DNA of 64,000 nucleotides from Pestalotiopsis fici W106-1 (GCF_000516985.1 NW_006917099.1:496001-560000); one strand, 5' to 3'. Shown: positions 1 through 10,430, counted from the first letter of the stretch. Notes: generated from the letters alone by a model not told the origin. A program made the numbers and translations.

Positions 1-1
1 C

Positions 2-646
2 ATTGACTATCGAAAAGACTGGGCGCAAGTCTGTGCCGAGACAACGACATCGCTACTCCAACACAATCCAAGAGTGTTGCAACTATGCCTAGGGCACTCC
101 AAGGCAGATGATGGTCGGTCTTCATGGCTCGTGGACTGGAGCAAGATTGCCCTCCCAGCCTCATATGACTCCGGTCGATCGTTCAATGCCTGTGGTCCTG
201 CCGATGTCCGATTCTACCGAGCAGATGCACAGGACGCCCAGATAATTACGATGAAAGGAGTTATTCTTGACATTATCAACAGTGTGACGTCGGTTTCCAA
301 TGACGGTGAGAATATCACAGAAGATATCAAGAAGGCGATAGACGAGAAATTTCAGCAGTCCTTGAGCATGGAGAAGTCACCATACACCCAAGATCAACAG
401 CCCAACGTCCCAACTAGCATGTTGAAAGAGTCATGTTTTGTCACAGACAATGGATACATTGGATGTGGTGAGGGCCCTACCAAGGGCGATGTCGTTGCAA
501 TATTGTATGGCTCTGAAGTCCCTTTTGCTTTGCGGAAGCAGGCTGATGAAACGTATCGACTCATTGGTGAAGTCTACATTGAAGGCATCATGGAAGGCGA
601 GTTCATGAAGTCGCATAGAGCGGAAAGCATCATCAAAATTTGCTAG
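2..646 (+). CDS. HET-domain protein, C-terminal part (5' end outside window)
   Basis: The frame is open from the window edge, so this is the last ~214 residues of a larger protein. A stretch reading like the end of a HET (heterokaryon incompatibility) domain comes first: Asp-Tyr near the edge, then a Trp-Leu-Val-Asp-Trp-Ser motif at about 143, matching the usual 'P/S-S-W-x-x-D-W' signature. The last ~70 residues carry the second hallmark of this family: a Thr-Asp-x-Gly-Tyr-Ile-Gly turn followed by Gly-Asp-x-Val-Ala-Ile-Leu-x-Gly and a Val-Pro-Phe-x-Leu-Arg strand. HET proteins trigger cell death after fusion of genetically unlike hyphae, though many family members are untested. The N-terminal HET core lies upstream of the window, so allele type and completeness cannot be judged. 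The family call is firm; the individual function is inferred. Confidence 0.85.
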   Translation: MDYRKDWAQVCAETTTSLLQHNPRVLQLCLGHSKADDGRSSWLVDWSKIALPASYDSGRSFNACGPADVRFYRADAQDAQIITMKGVILDIINSVTSVSNDGENITEDIKKAIDEKFQQSLSMEKSPYTQDQQPNVPTSMLKESCFVTDNGYIGCGEGPTKGDVVAILYGSEVPFALRKQADETYRLIGEVYIEGIMEGEFMKSHRAESIIKIC

Positions 647-1449
647 TTTAGACATTGAATGACATTTGCGAAATCTGAAGATCAAAATTCGTACCTTCCT
701 AGAAATCTTTTATGGTCGCGTTATTTCTTTTTCTTCAAACTGGGACTGGAATTCATTGGACTTTAGGAGAGAATGGTTCTTTTGCCAACTGCCGTGCAGC
801 TCCACAGCGCGCACCTACCTCGAATACTTCAACTGCTGGAAGACTTTTAATCTGCTAAAACCCCTTCTCATCAGCAAACCGAGTGGTTTGTCTTCTTTTC
901 ATTCTTCTTATTCTTTCATATGTATGAGATGCGCATACCCGATCTTTTGGTGAAGCAAGTGGAATAGTGCAGGTCTCCTCTCAGAACCGTTACTGTGACG
1001 CTTGGAAGGTGCGCAACTCCTTTTACTCAAAGGCTCTGGTTTTTCTCGGACCTCTTCTAAATTCTTTTTTTTATTTTCATTCTCCTGTCAAAACGTGAGT
1101 CTCCACCTCTTCTGCTCACCCAAGTGAGTGCACGATTCCGACCTCCCTAGTCACTGTGTCGAAACTTACAGGGTTGTCGCATTCATCTCCACCACGGATG
1201 TTGCATCTGCACCATTTCAACGTCTCTCACTATTGTGCCTGCCCTATGTCACTGCAATTGTCCATTATTCTGGCTACCTCGACTTCTTCACACACCATTA
1301 TCGATTTCTCCGACTACTAGGTAAGTACCTGGTAACAACCATGACTTGTTCCCCAATAACAAAAACACAGTCCCGAAACCAACTCAACTTCCTGTCCAAG
1401 AGTCTTCTATTTCTTGAATCAAGAGCTAACTAGGATTCAAGCAGAGAAC
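647..1449. other. intergenic region with probable 5'-UTR intron
   Basis: No convincing coding sequence. The stretch is pyrimidine-rich, as expected of a fungal promoter and leader. A GTAAGT donor at 1321 and a branch-like CTAAC followed by CAG at 1441-1443 form a likely 5'-UTR intron that ends seven bases before the start codon of the next gene. Confidence 0.5.
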
Positions 1450-2663
1450 ATGGCTGTGATTGACGAAATTCCGGGGCTTGAGGTTTGGGTCTGTGTCAGT
1501 GACGAACGTGCAACTGAATATGAGCCGAAGGATGGGCCCCCGAAAGTCGAAGAAATGAATGCGCCTACTTCCACGAAATACATCGAGTCGATCAGTGGAG
1601 AGAACTTCAGTCTTCACTACAGGATTCATCGCGACTTTGAATTGGCCAAGGCTGTGGATAAGCGTCATCGCGGCATAGGGATCGTATACACGCTGGATGG
1701 AAATCCACATGATAGATGGCACTACTACTTCCCCTTCCCGTCCGGCACCAGAAAAGGTTGTCTTAGCTATCGCGAGTCAACAGACTCGCAGGGACGGAAA
1801 ATACACCAGCCTCTGCGGTTTGCTACGATCACAATCCTTGAGTCCGACGACAAGGATCGCATAGAGAGGGAGAAGAAGTCTTCTGCTCAACTGGGAGTCC
1901 TACAAGTTGAATTCAGGCTCATTACAAAAGTAAAACAAGATATTCCCAGCGAAGAATCTGTTTGTAAGGAAGGAAACAGCACCACCGATGAGGCTGAAGC
2001 AGAAGATTCCGCAAAGCCGCTAGAGTTGGCCGAAAAGGCCCTCAAGGGCCGGGCAATATCTAATTCTACAAGGTACGTTGTGAAGAACCGCTTGGTAAAT
2101 TATTGACCTAAGTGCATACCAGCCTTGGACCAGCTCGGGTTATCGGACGGCGGCCCCGTAGCGTCACTTCATCTGCGAACCCATCCGCGAAGAGAAAGCC
2201 AAAATGGCGATGGAAATACATCCTGATGAAGGATGAGCCCCCCCTTGCCGTCTTCAGATTCCTATACAGATCAATGGGTATGTTCTACGATCTAAGTTAG
2301 GTGGGAGGAGACTTTGTGGCATTTTGCTGATGTTCCACAGATGATCTGCAAAAGGAGCTGATAGTTCCAAGAAATCCTGCAGCATTGGTGGAGAGAAAAG
2401 AGGTTTCGATTGAGAATCTTTCAATGGAGGAGATCATGCAACTTGCACGAGAGAGACTCAATCAAAAGAATGTAAGACTATTGCTTCCCTGGTTCAAATT
2501 AATATGTATTAACTCGATACAGGCTGACACCAAGGTTAAAACCGAGGAGAAACCAACTCTCAAGCGACCACACGGTGACATCATTGATGTGGAGGACACA
2601 GGCTCAAGTGATGGATCTGGAAATTCTAGACAAAGAAGAATCTTCATTGATCTTACAGAGTAG
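1450..2663 (+). CDS. DUF7918 family protein
   Basis: Four exons: 1450-2072, 2123-2277, 2341-2471 and 2523-2663. All three introns have GT-AG ends and the phases match, giving about 349 residues. The protein opens with Met-Ala-Val-Ile-Asp-Glu-Ile-Pro-Gly-Leu-Glu-Val, the usual start of the fungal DUF7918 family (a beta-rich N-terminal domain of unknown function). The domain closes with a Phe-Arg-Phe-Leu-Tyr-Arg-Ser motif at the second exon junction, again typical. The C-terminal third is polar: a short helical segment with Met-Glu-Glu-Ile-x-x-Leu-Ala, a lysine-rich patch, then a tail ending in Ile-Asp-Leu-Thr-Glu, which resembles a SUMO-interacting motif. The start at 1450 was preferred because a 5'-UTR intron ends just before it. 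No enzymatic role is known for the family; a nuclear or regulatory role would be a guess. Confidence 0.8.
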
Positions 2664-3860
2664 CCATGGGGAGGTCATGTCCTATTTGCGCGAGATTCGG
2701 ATCACAATCTGCGTTTTCTTTCTTTTCGATCACGATGAGCTTCTGTTACGTTGCAAGAAGCGATCGAATCCGCCACATCAACTTCATCCTCTCTTTCTTA
2801 TGAACCTTGTCGCGAATTCATTACACGTCTAATCTCAGACTATATGTCAACTTTGTCCTGTAAATCCAACAAGGGTACACAGAGAAAGTAGCGGACAGCA
2901 ACGGTCAGCGAGCTACCAACGCTGTATTCGCCTCATGATTTGGCATTGTCCGAGCGCATACCAATGTTTCCCTCTTTGCCCTGTCTGGAGCACCTAGGAA
3001 CCTACCTAACCTAGTAGTTTCTGGCCAGCGAGCTCGACGGATTTAGCGATGGATTTTTGCAGCCCCTGCAAACCACTAGATACCTAATAGAAAAATCGAT
3101 TCATTTCTTCGCGTAGGCATTCTATCATGATGAGGTACTTTTTTCTTTTCTTTTTTCAGATGTCTCCTAATGTGGTACAGTAATTTATCTTCAAGTTTGA
3201 ACCGAGATTTCAGTTCGCTAGGAGCGACGTGAATAACACAAGCACTCATGTGAGTGGCTACGTGCTCAGGTAGATTATATACACATGTATGTAAGTGTCG
3301 GGTTTCCAAGGGACTATAAACTCGCCACAATCGACCGATCGCTTGCAAGAAGATAGCTCAATATTTTCAATCCAATAGCGAGAAATTGGTTGGCGATGTA
3401 TGCAGAGCTACATGATGGTGGAATTGATTAATCGGGCAAAGCACATGAAGTATCGTTGAGCGGACGTTGTAGCAAAGCACCAACAGCACACCTGCAGGTA
3501 TTGATAGCGGGCCCCCCTCCACTTCAGTCCAGGGAATGGAGGGCTACTTAGTGGCTCGTCCAGCACCGAAGCAATGGTTGTGTCCACTATAAATTCCAAC
3601 CTGGCGAGAAACCACGAGGGTTGCAACCTGGACTACATACAGCCGAACCAACAATCTTCCCAATTATGGCTGTCATAGAATTATCTATTGAGCCCGATTT
3701 CCGGCTTTCCAGTCTCATAATTTTTGAAGCTCGGTAGATGTGATGATCTCAACATTCATCAAATTCGCTCGACTACCTATATTGTGTACAGAGTACATGT
3801 GGCTCAGCATCTTTTGCTTATAATCGGATAAGCAATGCTTGACCTCCTCGCGTGCCTACC
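2664..3860. other. intergenic, no gene seen
   Basis: About 1.2 kb without an open frame that resembles a protein family. Short frames on both strands have no recognisable motifs. It may hold decayed sequence, since the P450 relic follows directly. Confidence 0.4.
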
Positions 3861-4258
3861 ATGATTTTCAAAATTGTGCTGCGAATCTTTCTCGCCAACG
3901 TGGTATGGAGTCTTGCATGTCTGGACAGGAACGTACGAAAAGCCCGCGCCCTCAAGGTTCCTTATATTCGCATTCCTTTCGATGAGACCAATGTTCTCTG
4001 GCTTACCCCGCAGCCCACTGTATGAGCCATTGTCGACAGACTGCCCATCCAGTGGTCGTCTTAGCCTGGTTTAATGCGCCTTTCTCACCGCGACTGGCAG
4101 TTTAGAGAAAGGGAGCACAAGCGGTCCAGTTCGGATCAGTCTGGGCTCTTGTGACTCCAGTCACTCTGTATCTGCAGTTTACCGACCCTCAGGCGATCAA
4201 GCATATTCTTTTCTCAGCCAGCTCAATCTCAACGCCCTGTCAAGAGAGTATAGTGAGT
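3861..4258 (+). pseudogene. cytochrome P450 N-terminal relic
   Basis: Reading from ATG 3861 gives a membrane-anchor-like start, then Asn-Val-Arg-Lys-Ala-Arg and Val-Pro-Tyr-Ile-Arg-Ile-Pro-Phe, the linker seen after the anchor of many fungal P450s. A TGA follows at 4023-4025. The same frame continues with Leu-Pro-Ile-Gln-Trp-Ser-Ser, a TAG, then Asp-Trp-x-Phe-Arg-Glu-Arg-Glu-His. The frame then shifts, and another reads Val-Trp-Ala-Leu-Val-Thr-Pro-Val-Thr followed by a Phe-Thr-Asp-Pro-Gln-Ala-Ile motif. This order matches the first ~130 residues of a fungal microsomal P450. The I-helix, ExxR and heme-binding cysteine regions are absent, so the gene is both mutated and truncated. It lies next to the permease of the catabolic cluster and could be a lost member of it, or an unrelated decayed duplicate. 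Confidence 0.75.
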
Positions 4259-4442
4259 AGTACTACCATGTAACCACGTTTTGACACTATGCGTCTTACA
4301 ATCCATTCACTTTGTACTTATTTTCACATCGTCCAGTTTGTTATTGATTTTCATTCAGTCAACTCTGAGTTTTTCATTGAATCTCCCATCTGCGCAATCT
4401 CTATCATCTCATTATCATACCCATCATCCAAAATCCATTCCC

Positions 4443-5984
4443 CTAGTACATTTCATAGCGCCAGTCCATATCCACCATTTCCTGCGTGACACCACCCTTG
4501 ATAACCTTGGCAATGAGCTCCGAGTCGCCCGAATCGAGGCGCTTGTTCTCGCGGTGGACGACCCAGCGGTAAAAGGTAATGGTGGCCATGAAGAGCACGG
4601 CGCAGGCCATGAGGGTGCCAAAGGCGGCAAAAAAGTGCGGGGGCGCGTAGTAGAGGTACGAGGCCCAAATGTTGGAGGTGCCACCGAGGGCGTTGACGAG
4701 GGCCGAGGCGGCGGCGCGCTTGGAGACGGGCCGGGCGAGGTGCAGGTTGATGGTCTTGTAGAGCAGGAGCTGCGGTCCTACCGAGGCAAAGGGCAGGATC
4801 ATCATGGAAAAGTAGCGCGCGCCCACGTTGGTGGTGCTCATGGGGATGATGTACATGATGATGGAGATGGACAGACACATGAGAATCAGGGGGTACACGG
4901 TGTTCTTGCGGTCAGAGTAGAACATGATGACATAGTAGACGCCGCCGGCCAGAACGTAGGGAGGTGCTGTGAGCAGCAGGGTGATGGTGCTGTTGAAACC
5001 GAGCGCTGAAACCAGAGTGGGAAAGTAGTTGGCAATGGAACCCTGAGCCTGAGAAAGCAAGTTGCAAAGGATGAGGAGGATGAGCTTAATGTCCGACAAG
5101 GCCTTGACGAAACCCTTGAGGACGCTTTCCTGCTCGTGACCTTCAGCGGCACCAGCCTCTGACTCGATACGCCAGACGGCCAAGTCACGCTCGATCTGAG
5201 ACAGAATGCGACTGTTGTGAGGGAACTCGGGCATGAAGCACGCACAGACAAACCCGATGCCGACGGTGGCGCTGCCCTCGATGATGAAGAGCCACTGCCA
5301 ACCGGCGATGCCATGCTGTCCGTTCAGCTTGAGGATAGCTGCGGCAAAGAGACCACCAAAGGCATTGCCAACCTGCTGTGCAATGTAAAGTGCAGCAATA
5401 CGCTTTCCGAGCTCCTTCTTCGTGTACCAAGCAGAGAGGTAGTAGATGGCACCAGGGAAGAAGACGGCCTCGGCGACTCCGAGAATGGCACGCACAGCCA
5501 GCAGTTGCCCGTACGTCTTGACCGTCGCCGTTGCGGCCGAAATGGCACCCCAAATAACCACTGCGCAACAGATATACATGCCCGGTCGTGAGATCTTGGT
5601 GATCAAGAGGTTGCTAGGAATTTGAAATGGCAGGTAGCCAACAAAGAGGATCGAAACGGCCGTGGCAAACTGTTGAGTCGTCATGTCGAGATCCTCCATG
5701 ATGCCCTGGAGCTTGGCAGCAGCGAGGTTCTGTCTGTCAATGTAGTTCAAAATGTAGAGTATACCAATCAGAGGCAGGATGATGAGATCCATCTTGCGGA
5801 CGAGCCTCTTGTTCAAGGCATTGAACTCAGTCTCGCTCAGGTTCCGAAGCGATTCGGGCCTCTGTTGGTAAATCTCGCTGGAAAGGCCAATCTGGCCCTC
5901 AGCCGACGACACATTGTCGTCGATCTGGGACGAGGCTGAGCCTTTGACCTTGTCCATGGCGATGGTATTATCGACGGCCGACAT
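4443..5984 (-). CDS. MFS permease, anion:cation symporter (Dal5-like) family
   Basis: Intronless, 513 residues. The ATG at 5984 was chosen because the family begins with a short hydrophilic cytoplasmic tail; an in-frame upstream ATG would add 47 atypical residues. Twelve membrane segments can be traced. Typical ACS-family signatures are present: Asn-Tyr-Ile-Asp-Arg-Gln-Asn at the end of TM1, Arg-x-Ile-Leu-Gly-Val-Ala-Glu-Ala in TM4 with Phe-Phe-Pro-Gly, and the Trp-Gln-Trp-Leu-Phe-Ile-Ile-Glu-Gly motif before TM6. Family members import allantoate, nicotinate, pantothenate, biotin and other small carboxylates by proton symport at the plasma membrane. The gene is divergent from the aldolase, and their ~1.06-kb shared promoter carries two GGAGCTCC palindromes. 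It is the likely uptake protein of the catabolic cluster. The substrate is unknown, but an aromatic or pyridine carboxylate fits the neighbours. Confidence 0.88.
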   Translation of the reverse strand: MSAVDNTIAMDKVKGSASSQIDDNVSSAEGQIGLSSEIYQQRPESLRNLSETEFNALNKRLVRKMDLIILPLIGILYILNYIDRQNLAAAKLQGIMEDLDMTTQQFATAVSILFVGYLPFQIPSNLLITKISRPGMYICCAVVIWGAISAATATVKTYGQLLAVRAILGVAEAVFFPGAIYYLSAWYTKKELGKRIAALYIAQQVGNAFGGLFAAAILKLNGQHGIAGWQWLFIIEGSATVGIGFVCACFMPEFPHNSRILSQIERDLAVWRIESEAGAAEGHEQESVLKGFVKALSDIKLILLILCNLLSQAQGSIANYFPTLVSALGFNSTITLLLTAPPYVLAGGVYYVIMFYSDRKNTVYPLILMCLSISIIMYIIPMSTTNVGARYFSMMILPFASVGPQLLLYKTINLHLARPVSKRAAASALVNALGGTSNIWASYLYYAPPHFFAAFGTLMACAVLFMATITFYRWVVHRENKRLDSGDSELIAKVIKGGVTQEMVDMDWRYEMY

Positions 5985-6600
5985 ATTGAGACTGAAGTGT
6001 CGAGTACAATTGAGGGTATCGATGGATGTTGGCACAGCGACTTGAAAATCGTACCACAGACGGGTTATGTGCTGTGATACTGTTGTTGGAGTAAAAGAGT
6101 CTGGGGTAATTGGCAATGTCCACACCCTGGTCAGGAGCTCCTATATCTGGGGTTGCCAATGGGCGGCCGTGACAATTATTGTAAACCCGTCTGCTATTAT
6201 TGGCACGATGTCCTCGTGGACATATGGATGCCGAATGGAGAAGGAGACCAATGACAAAGATGTGTGATTCATGGCCTTTGCTTGCTGCGACCACGCTGCC
6301 CTTGAAGTACTCCAGTCTCAGCCGTGCCAGCCAGATAGGACAGCAGCATCATCAACTCGCTATCAAGGAGTAGTCACTATCAGGGAGGTTACGAGCGCTC
6401 GCTATCATGTCTCTTCCCCCCAAATCCCGGAAAATGGGTTTGAATCCAAGGCTGAGGCACTAACCCGCGAACGACTCGCGACTGATTACAGCCAATGACA
6501 CGAATCGCCGATAAGCTGGTATCTCTACCGGCCGCTTGCATTAGCTTGGCTTTGTGGAGGATCCGTTCGTCAGCTAACCAAGTCATTTTGAGAGGGCGTT

Positions 6601-6615
6601 GGGGGAGCTCCTCCC
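6601..6615. promoter_or_regulatory. GGAGCTCC palindrome, copy 1
   Basis: GGGGGAGCTCCTCCC: the right half CTCCTCC is the exact complement of the GGAGGAG half-site seen at 10417-10423, and the left half differs at one base. It lies 444 bp upstream of the aldolase start. Candidate operator shared with the RidA and 2OG-oxygenase promoters. Confidence 0.5.
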
Positions 6616-6735
6616 GGTGGGGGCGATAGCGGACGTAGCGCCATCAACAGGGTATAGCGCAGATTGGGCGTATGACCGAGCCCATCTCGAAAGCCTCACA
6701 TTGGTCAATGATGTTGCAATCGAGAAGTTGAATAT

Positions 6736-6745
6736 GGGAGCTCCC
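6736..6745. promoter_or_regulatory. GGAGCTCC palindrome, copy 2
   Basis: GGGAGCTCCC, a perfect 10-bp palindrome with the same core as the other three copies. It lies 309 bp upstream of the aldolase start and 135 bp from copy 1. Confidence 0.45.
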
Positions 6746-7044
6746 AAAAGGATCGTCGTGGTGACCTTGGAGTTCGGAGCGAGGTGCGAATACTCTTGGA
6801 GGACAACACCAAAGTTTCTATACTACTTGAATGCGTATACTCCGGCCAATTTGATTGTCTCGGTATCAATTCCAGTCTCATTTTTATATTCTCATCTCAA
6901 TAGCCGTTCTGGCCCAACGGGTATTTACAAACAAGATACTTGAAAACTTCAGTTAAATCTTAGACTTCCAGCTCTCAACTTAGCCCAGTCCTGATACCTG
7001 TCATCTCACAACCAAACACATCATCAAACAAATCAACCACTAAA

Positions 7045-7845
7045 ATGGCTTACCCAACTCCCCTGACCACCACCATCGAGAACCCTCGTCTGAGGCTACT
7101 CAACAAGCTCAAGGCTGGAGAGTACCCTCTGATGACGTTCATGGCCATCCCTTCCGTACGCATGGCCCAGATCGTCGCCTTGACCGGCGTCGACGGTATC
7201 ATTATCGACTGTGAGCACGGACACATTGGCGACGATGCCATGCACAACTCGGTAGCTGCTATTTCATCACTGGGCGTCTCACCCGTGATCCGTATTCGCG
7301 GCCCCGCACATGATATTATCAAGCGTGCCCTAGACACTGGTGCCCACGGCATCATGGTTCCCCAGATCAACACAGCTGAAGAGGCCGAGCAAATCGTTGC
7401 CTCCTCCAAATTTCCCCCACAGGGTGTGCGCGGCCAAGGCTCCGCCTTTCCTGCCATCGGCCACGGCCTCACTACCCCAGAATACATGAAGTCGGCCAAT
7501 GAGACCTTGATCACCATGATCCAGATCGAGACCCGCGCTGGCGTTGAAAATGTCGAGGCCATTTGCGCCGTACCCGGCGTGGACATGGTCTTTATCGGCC
7601 CCAACGACCTGGCCCAGTCGCTCCTGGGCTACACGCCCGCCCGCGGCGACGAGCCCGAGTTTGTGGCTGCCGTGGACAAGATCATTGCCGCTGCGCGGAA
7701 ACACGGCAAGTGGGCGGGCCGCATGGTCAACAATGGCACCGTGGCCAAGGAGTCCCGGGATCGGTACGACATGGTGGCCATTACTGGCGACACCAAGGCG
7801 ATTCAAAACTGGTACATTGCCGAGTTTGAGATTGCTAGGTCATGA
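7045..7845 (+). CDS. HpcH/HpaI-family class II pyruvate aldolase
   Basis: Single exon, 266 residues, the normal length for the family. These metal-dependent aldolases cleave 4-hydroxy-2-oxo acids (for example 4-hydroxy-2-oxoheptanedioate or 2-dehydro-3-deoxyglucarate) into pyruvate and an aldehyde. The catalytic set is visible: a Cys-Glu-His-Gly motif with the general base at His58, Arg83/85 in Ile-Arg-Ile-Arg, metal ligand Glu162 in Gln-Ile-Glu-Thr, and metal ligand Asp188 in Gly-Pro-Asn-Asp-Leu. The Val-Pro-Gln-Ile-Asn strand and the Gly-Val-Arg-Gly-Gln-Gly loop of the family are also present. No targeting signal is seen, so the enzyme is probably cytosolic. It is transcribed away from the permease. 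In aromatic degradation such an aldolase ends a lower pathway by releasing pyruvate, which fits the cluster. CitE-type lyases are related but use CoA esters and have different motifs. The exact substrate is inferred only. Confidence 0.88.
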   Translation: MAYPTPLTTTIENPRLRLLNKLKAGEYPLMTFMAIPSVRMAQIVALTGVDGIIIDCEHGHIGDDAMHNSVAAISSLGVSPVIRIRGPAHDIIKRALDTGAHGIMVPQINTAEEAEQIVASSKFPPQGVRGQGSAFPAIGHGLTTPEYMKSANETLITMIQIETRAGVENVEAICAVPGVDMVFIGPNDLAQSLLGYTPARGDEPEFVAAVDKIIAAARKHGKWAGRMVNNGTVAKESRDRYDMVAITGDTKAIQNWYIAEFEIARS

Positions 7846-9530
7846 TGTGGATGTGTAAAGGAAATCCAAATTTTATAAATAAGAAAAAAGAAGAAAAGCG
7901 GCTCTAGTAATTAAATAGACTTGTTTTGGCATGAATCTTGGCTTATCTATCCAACCACCCCTGATCCTTCTGCTTGTCTGTGCCCCTGACATCCATGTAC
8001 CTAGTACGCGAGGAGATCTGCGAGTAAAATAGACGTACAGAATACATGCGGCATGTATCTCTAGAGTGTATGTTCCATGGAGCATTGATACTTCAGCTTC
8101 AGCTCCAAGTTTAGAGTCGATTTGTCTGAACATATGGATGCAGTCCTTTGGCATAATAAAAGCGTTACCAAATTAATGGCTTCTTGATTTTCTTTGAACT
8201 GTCTTGCAGGTCCCCCACAGTGTTCTTGACATGATGGTCTTGTCATAATAGAACAGAATGCTCGCAAAACTAAGATTTCTGGATTTAGGCAAAAGAGATG
8301 ACAAGCATTTCTGAAATGTGATTTTCGAAATTACGTTTTTTTGCTTTGCCTTCCATGATATCCAGATACTTGATTTGTAAAGTCAGCTTTCATGACCTCA
8401 TTATTCGTTCTGCCGTATCTCGGATCTATGTCCGAAGAGACACGTCAGTTTTTCATGACTAACAGCTGGAAATATAGTTTTGGTTGTCCAAGTCTAATCG
8501 ACAACCTGACCAGAACGCGATGTCACTACCATTACCAAGTCTCTGTTGACAGCATCCAATGACCAGTCTGGAGTGGTGCCTGGGCGTATTACTATTGATG
8601 AGCCTATCTGTATTGTTCCATAGCACAGTCGTTAAGAAAAGGGGCAAGTGGATTTGCCTCACCGGTTCAGGCGTCACTGGTCCAGTTTAGACATTGTACT
8701 GTACTTGTCGTTGGTCGATCCCAAGTATCAGGAATTCTTTTCGGTATCAGCAATGTACCTATATGTGTGCAACTAACCGAGTAAATCATGGAGACCCAAG
8801 GATCACTCCCTCAATAGCAGCAGGCACACCTCTAACTTGACCCAAGGATGTACCTATACGAATACCAAGGGGAGATCTTGCTCGGCAGCAGGTGATGGGA
8901 ACAAAGAGTACAACTTGTTACAACGTCGTAGCCGACTCTTGTATCGGTACACGAGGAAAGTGTGCATGATAAGCACCCAGCCTGGACTGATCCCTGAAAT
9001 GTTTGCCTCAACCCCTCGAGGATTATCAACTTGAGATCATTACTTGTCCCACGAAGTGACTTGACACCTCTCGTCGGGATTTAGCTTGTAGTTAAGGGAT
9101 TTTTCCGTTTTGCTTTCATATTCAGGGCTTGAGTCGCCCATGAAACGTGTATATACAGCATAAACAATGTAATGGGATATGCTTCGGGCTAGATGGCCAG
9201 TAAATAGAGGTCTTTATAGATTTCATGTTCATTATCCTTGAAGTGTACATTCCACCATAGAGCCAGAAGCAGAGGTTAAGGTCAGATATTGGTACCATCA
9301 CTAAAGGAGGATAAAATTTGTGTAGGTTTCATAAAATCTCATTTCTGCTCATCTATGGTACCTAGAAACCCTTGCCATGGTCCTAGAGGATTCCCATGCA
9401 TGTCTATCGACTAACCGCCGTCCAATAGTGGCCTTGGACTTTCCAATTGTGATGCATAATTGTTTTCATTTTTCCGTTGAATCCCGTTCATAAACTCATT
9501 TATACCCTTGATTTCAAATAGATAACTCTC
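7846..9530. other. intergenic, convergent gap inside the cluster
   Basis: About 1.7 kb between the 3' ends of the aldolase and RidA genes. No frame with recognisable protein motifs was found on either strand, and no repeat structure stood out. The length is unusual for a tail-to-tail gap, so a lost gene is possible, but I see no identifiable remnant. Confidence 0.4.
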
Positions 9531-10039
9531 TTAAGCCTGGGCAATGCACTCAATCTCAATGACGGTACCGGCACCAGGAGCCACAGCCTGCAAACACGAC
9601 CGCGAGGGCATGGGCTGGGGCAGGAACTCAATGTAGGCCTCGTTCATGGCGGCAAAGTCCTTCATGTCGGCAAGGTAGACGTTGAACTTGACGACCTTTT
9701 CAATGGAGGAGCCAGACAGCTCGAGGACCTCCTTGAGGTTCTGCAGGCAAGTCTTCTGTTGGAGGGGGCAAAAGACCCATTAGCTTTTGCTGGTTTGCGG
9801 ACTATAGAAGATTGGGTTTCCCGATTGGGGTTTGTCTTACCGTTGCTTGCTTGATCTCTCCAGTGGCAGTCTGACCGGCGCAAAAGACAAGACCAGGGAC
9901 CTTGACTGCAGGGCCTGGGATGCCGGAACACCGGCCGTTGGTTAGTCTTCAGCTCGCTCGGACCATTCGGTCAAGAATGCAACTTACAGTTGTGAGGCTT
10001 GGTAGGGAACTTTTCGCTGGAGATGAGTTGGCGCGACAT
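9531..10039 (-). CDS. RidA/YjgF/YER057c family protein (enamine/imine deaminase)
   Basis: Three exons: 10039-9988, 9914-9841 and 9755-9531, giving 116 residues. The splice sites are GT-AG and frames agree. RidA proteins hydrolyse reactive enamines and imines to ketones and ammonia; one branch, 2-aminomuconate deaminase, works inside aromatic catabolic pathways. Family motifs seen: Val-Phe-Cys-Ala-Gly-Gln-Thr near residue 34, a Leu-x-Asn-Leu-Lys-Glu-Val-Leu helix, Lys-Phe-Asn-Val-Tyr-Leu, and the carboxylate-binding arginine (Arg94 in Pro-Ser-Arg-Ser-Cys). It ends Ile-Glu-Ile-Glu-Cys-Ile-Ala, as usual. The N-terminus is short: the common Gly-Pro-Tyr-Ser-Gln loop is missing and replaced by Lys-Pro-His-Asn-Cys-Pro. 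It shares a 1.5-kb promoter with the 2OG oxygenase, which contains the best copy of the GGAGCTCC palindrome. Its place here suggests a nitrogen-containing pathway intermediate. Confidence 0.85.
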
Positions 10040-10416
10040 GGTTGCAGGTGACTAGGGTGTACGACAAAAGACGACTAAGGTTGCAAGGGAATGGATGATG
10101 ATTCGACAGATTGTGCTGAAGATGGTATTGATGCTGATGGGACAGGTGACTTGGAAAGCTGGGGTGTGAGATTGGAAGGCAGAGTTCAAATCGGTGATAG
10201 AAGATTGAATTTATGCTATGTCCTTCTCGGCCGTAGATTTCTACCCGCAGCTGTCCAACAAGCCTCACTCCTCTCTCCTTGGGTCGACTATAGTCATCGG
10301 AGGAGCTCGAGTTGTCCATCAGGTTGATGCCTCGCTGATAACAACGAGGCTCAATCTGATTGGTCAATGCCCCGAGAATATACCGTATCTGGAACTCCAA
10401 TGTTGTTGGAAAGGCC

Positions 10417-10430
10417 GGAGGAGCTCCTCC
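10417..10430. promoter_or_regulatory. GGAGGAGCTCCTCC palindrome, copy 3 (perfect 14-mer)
   Basis: A perfect 14-bp inverted repeat, the best copy in the window, 378 bp upstream of the RidA start. It fits a dimeric or two-finger regulator reading GGAGG half-sites. Confidence 0.55.

Larger units (their letters stand above)
5985..7044. promoter_or_regulatory. divergent promoter of MFS permease and aldolase
   Basis: About 1.06 kb between two start codons pointing away from each other. It contains two separate palindromic elements, annotated on their own. No convincing coding sequence lies inside. The last ~100 bases before 7045 are C/A-rich, like a fungal 5' leader. Confidence 0.6.

Noticed and set aside
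4281..5009. A 242-codon open frame on the + strand
   Set aside because: It lies wholly antisense to the permease gene, is rich in Gly, His, Asp and Glu from mirrored codons and has no family motifs.
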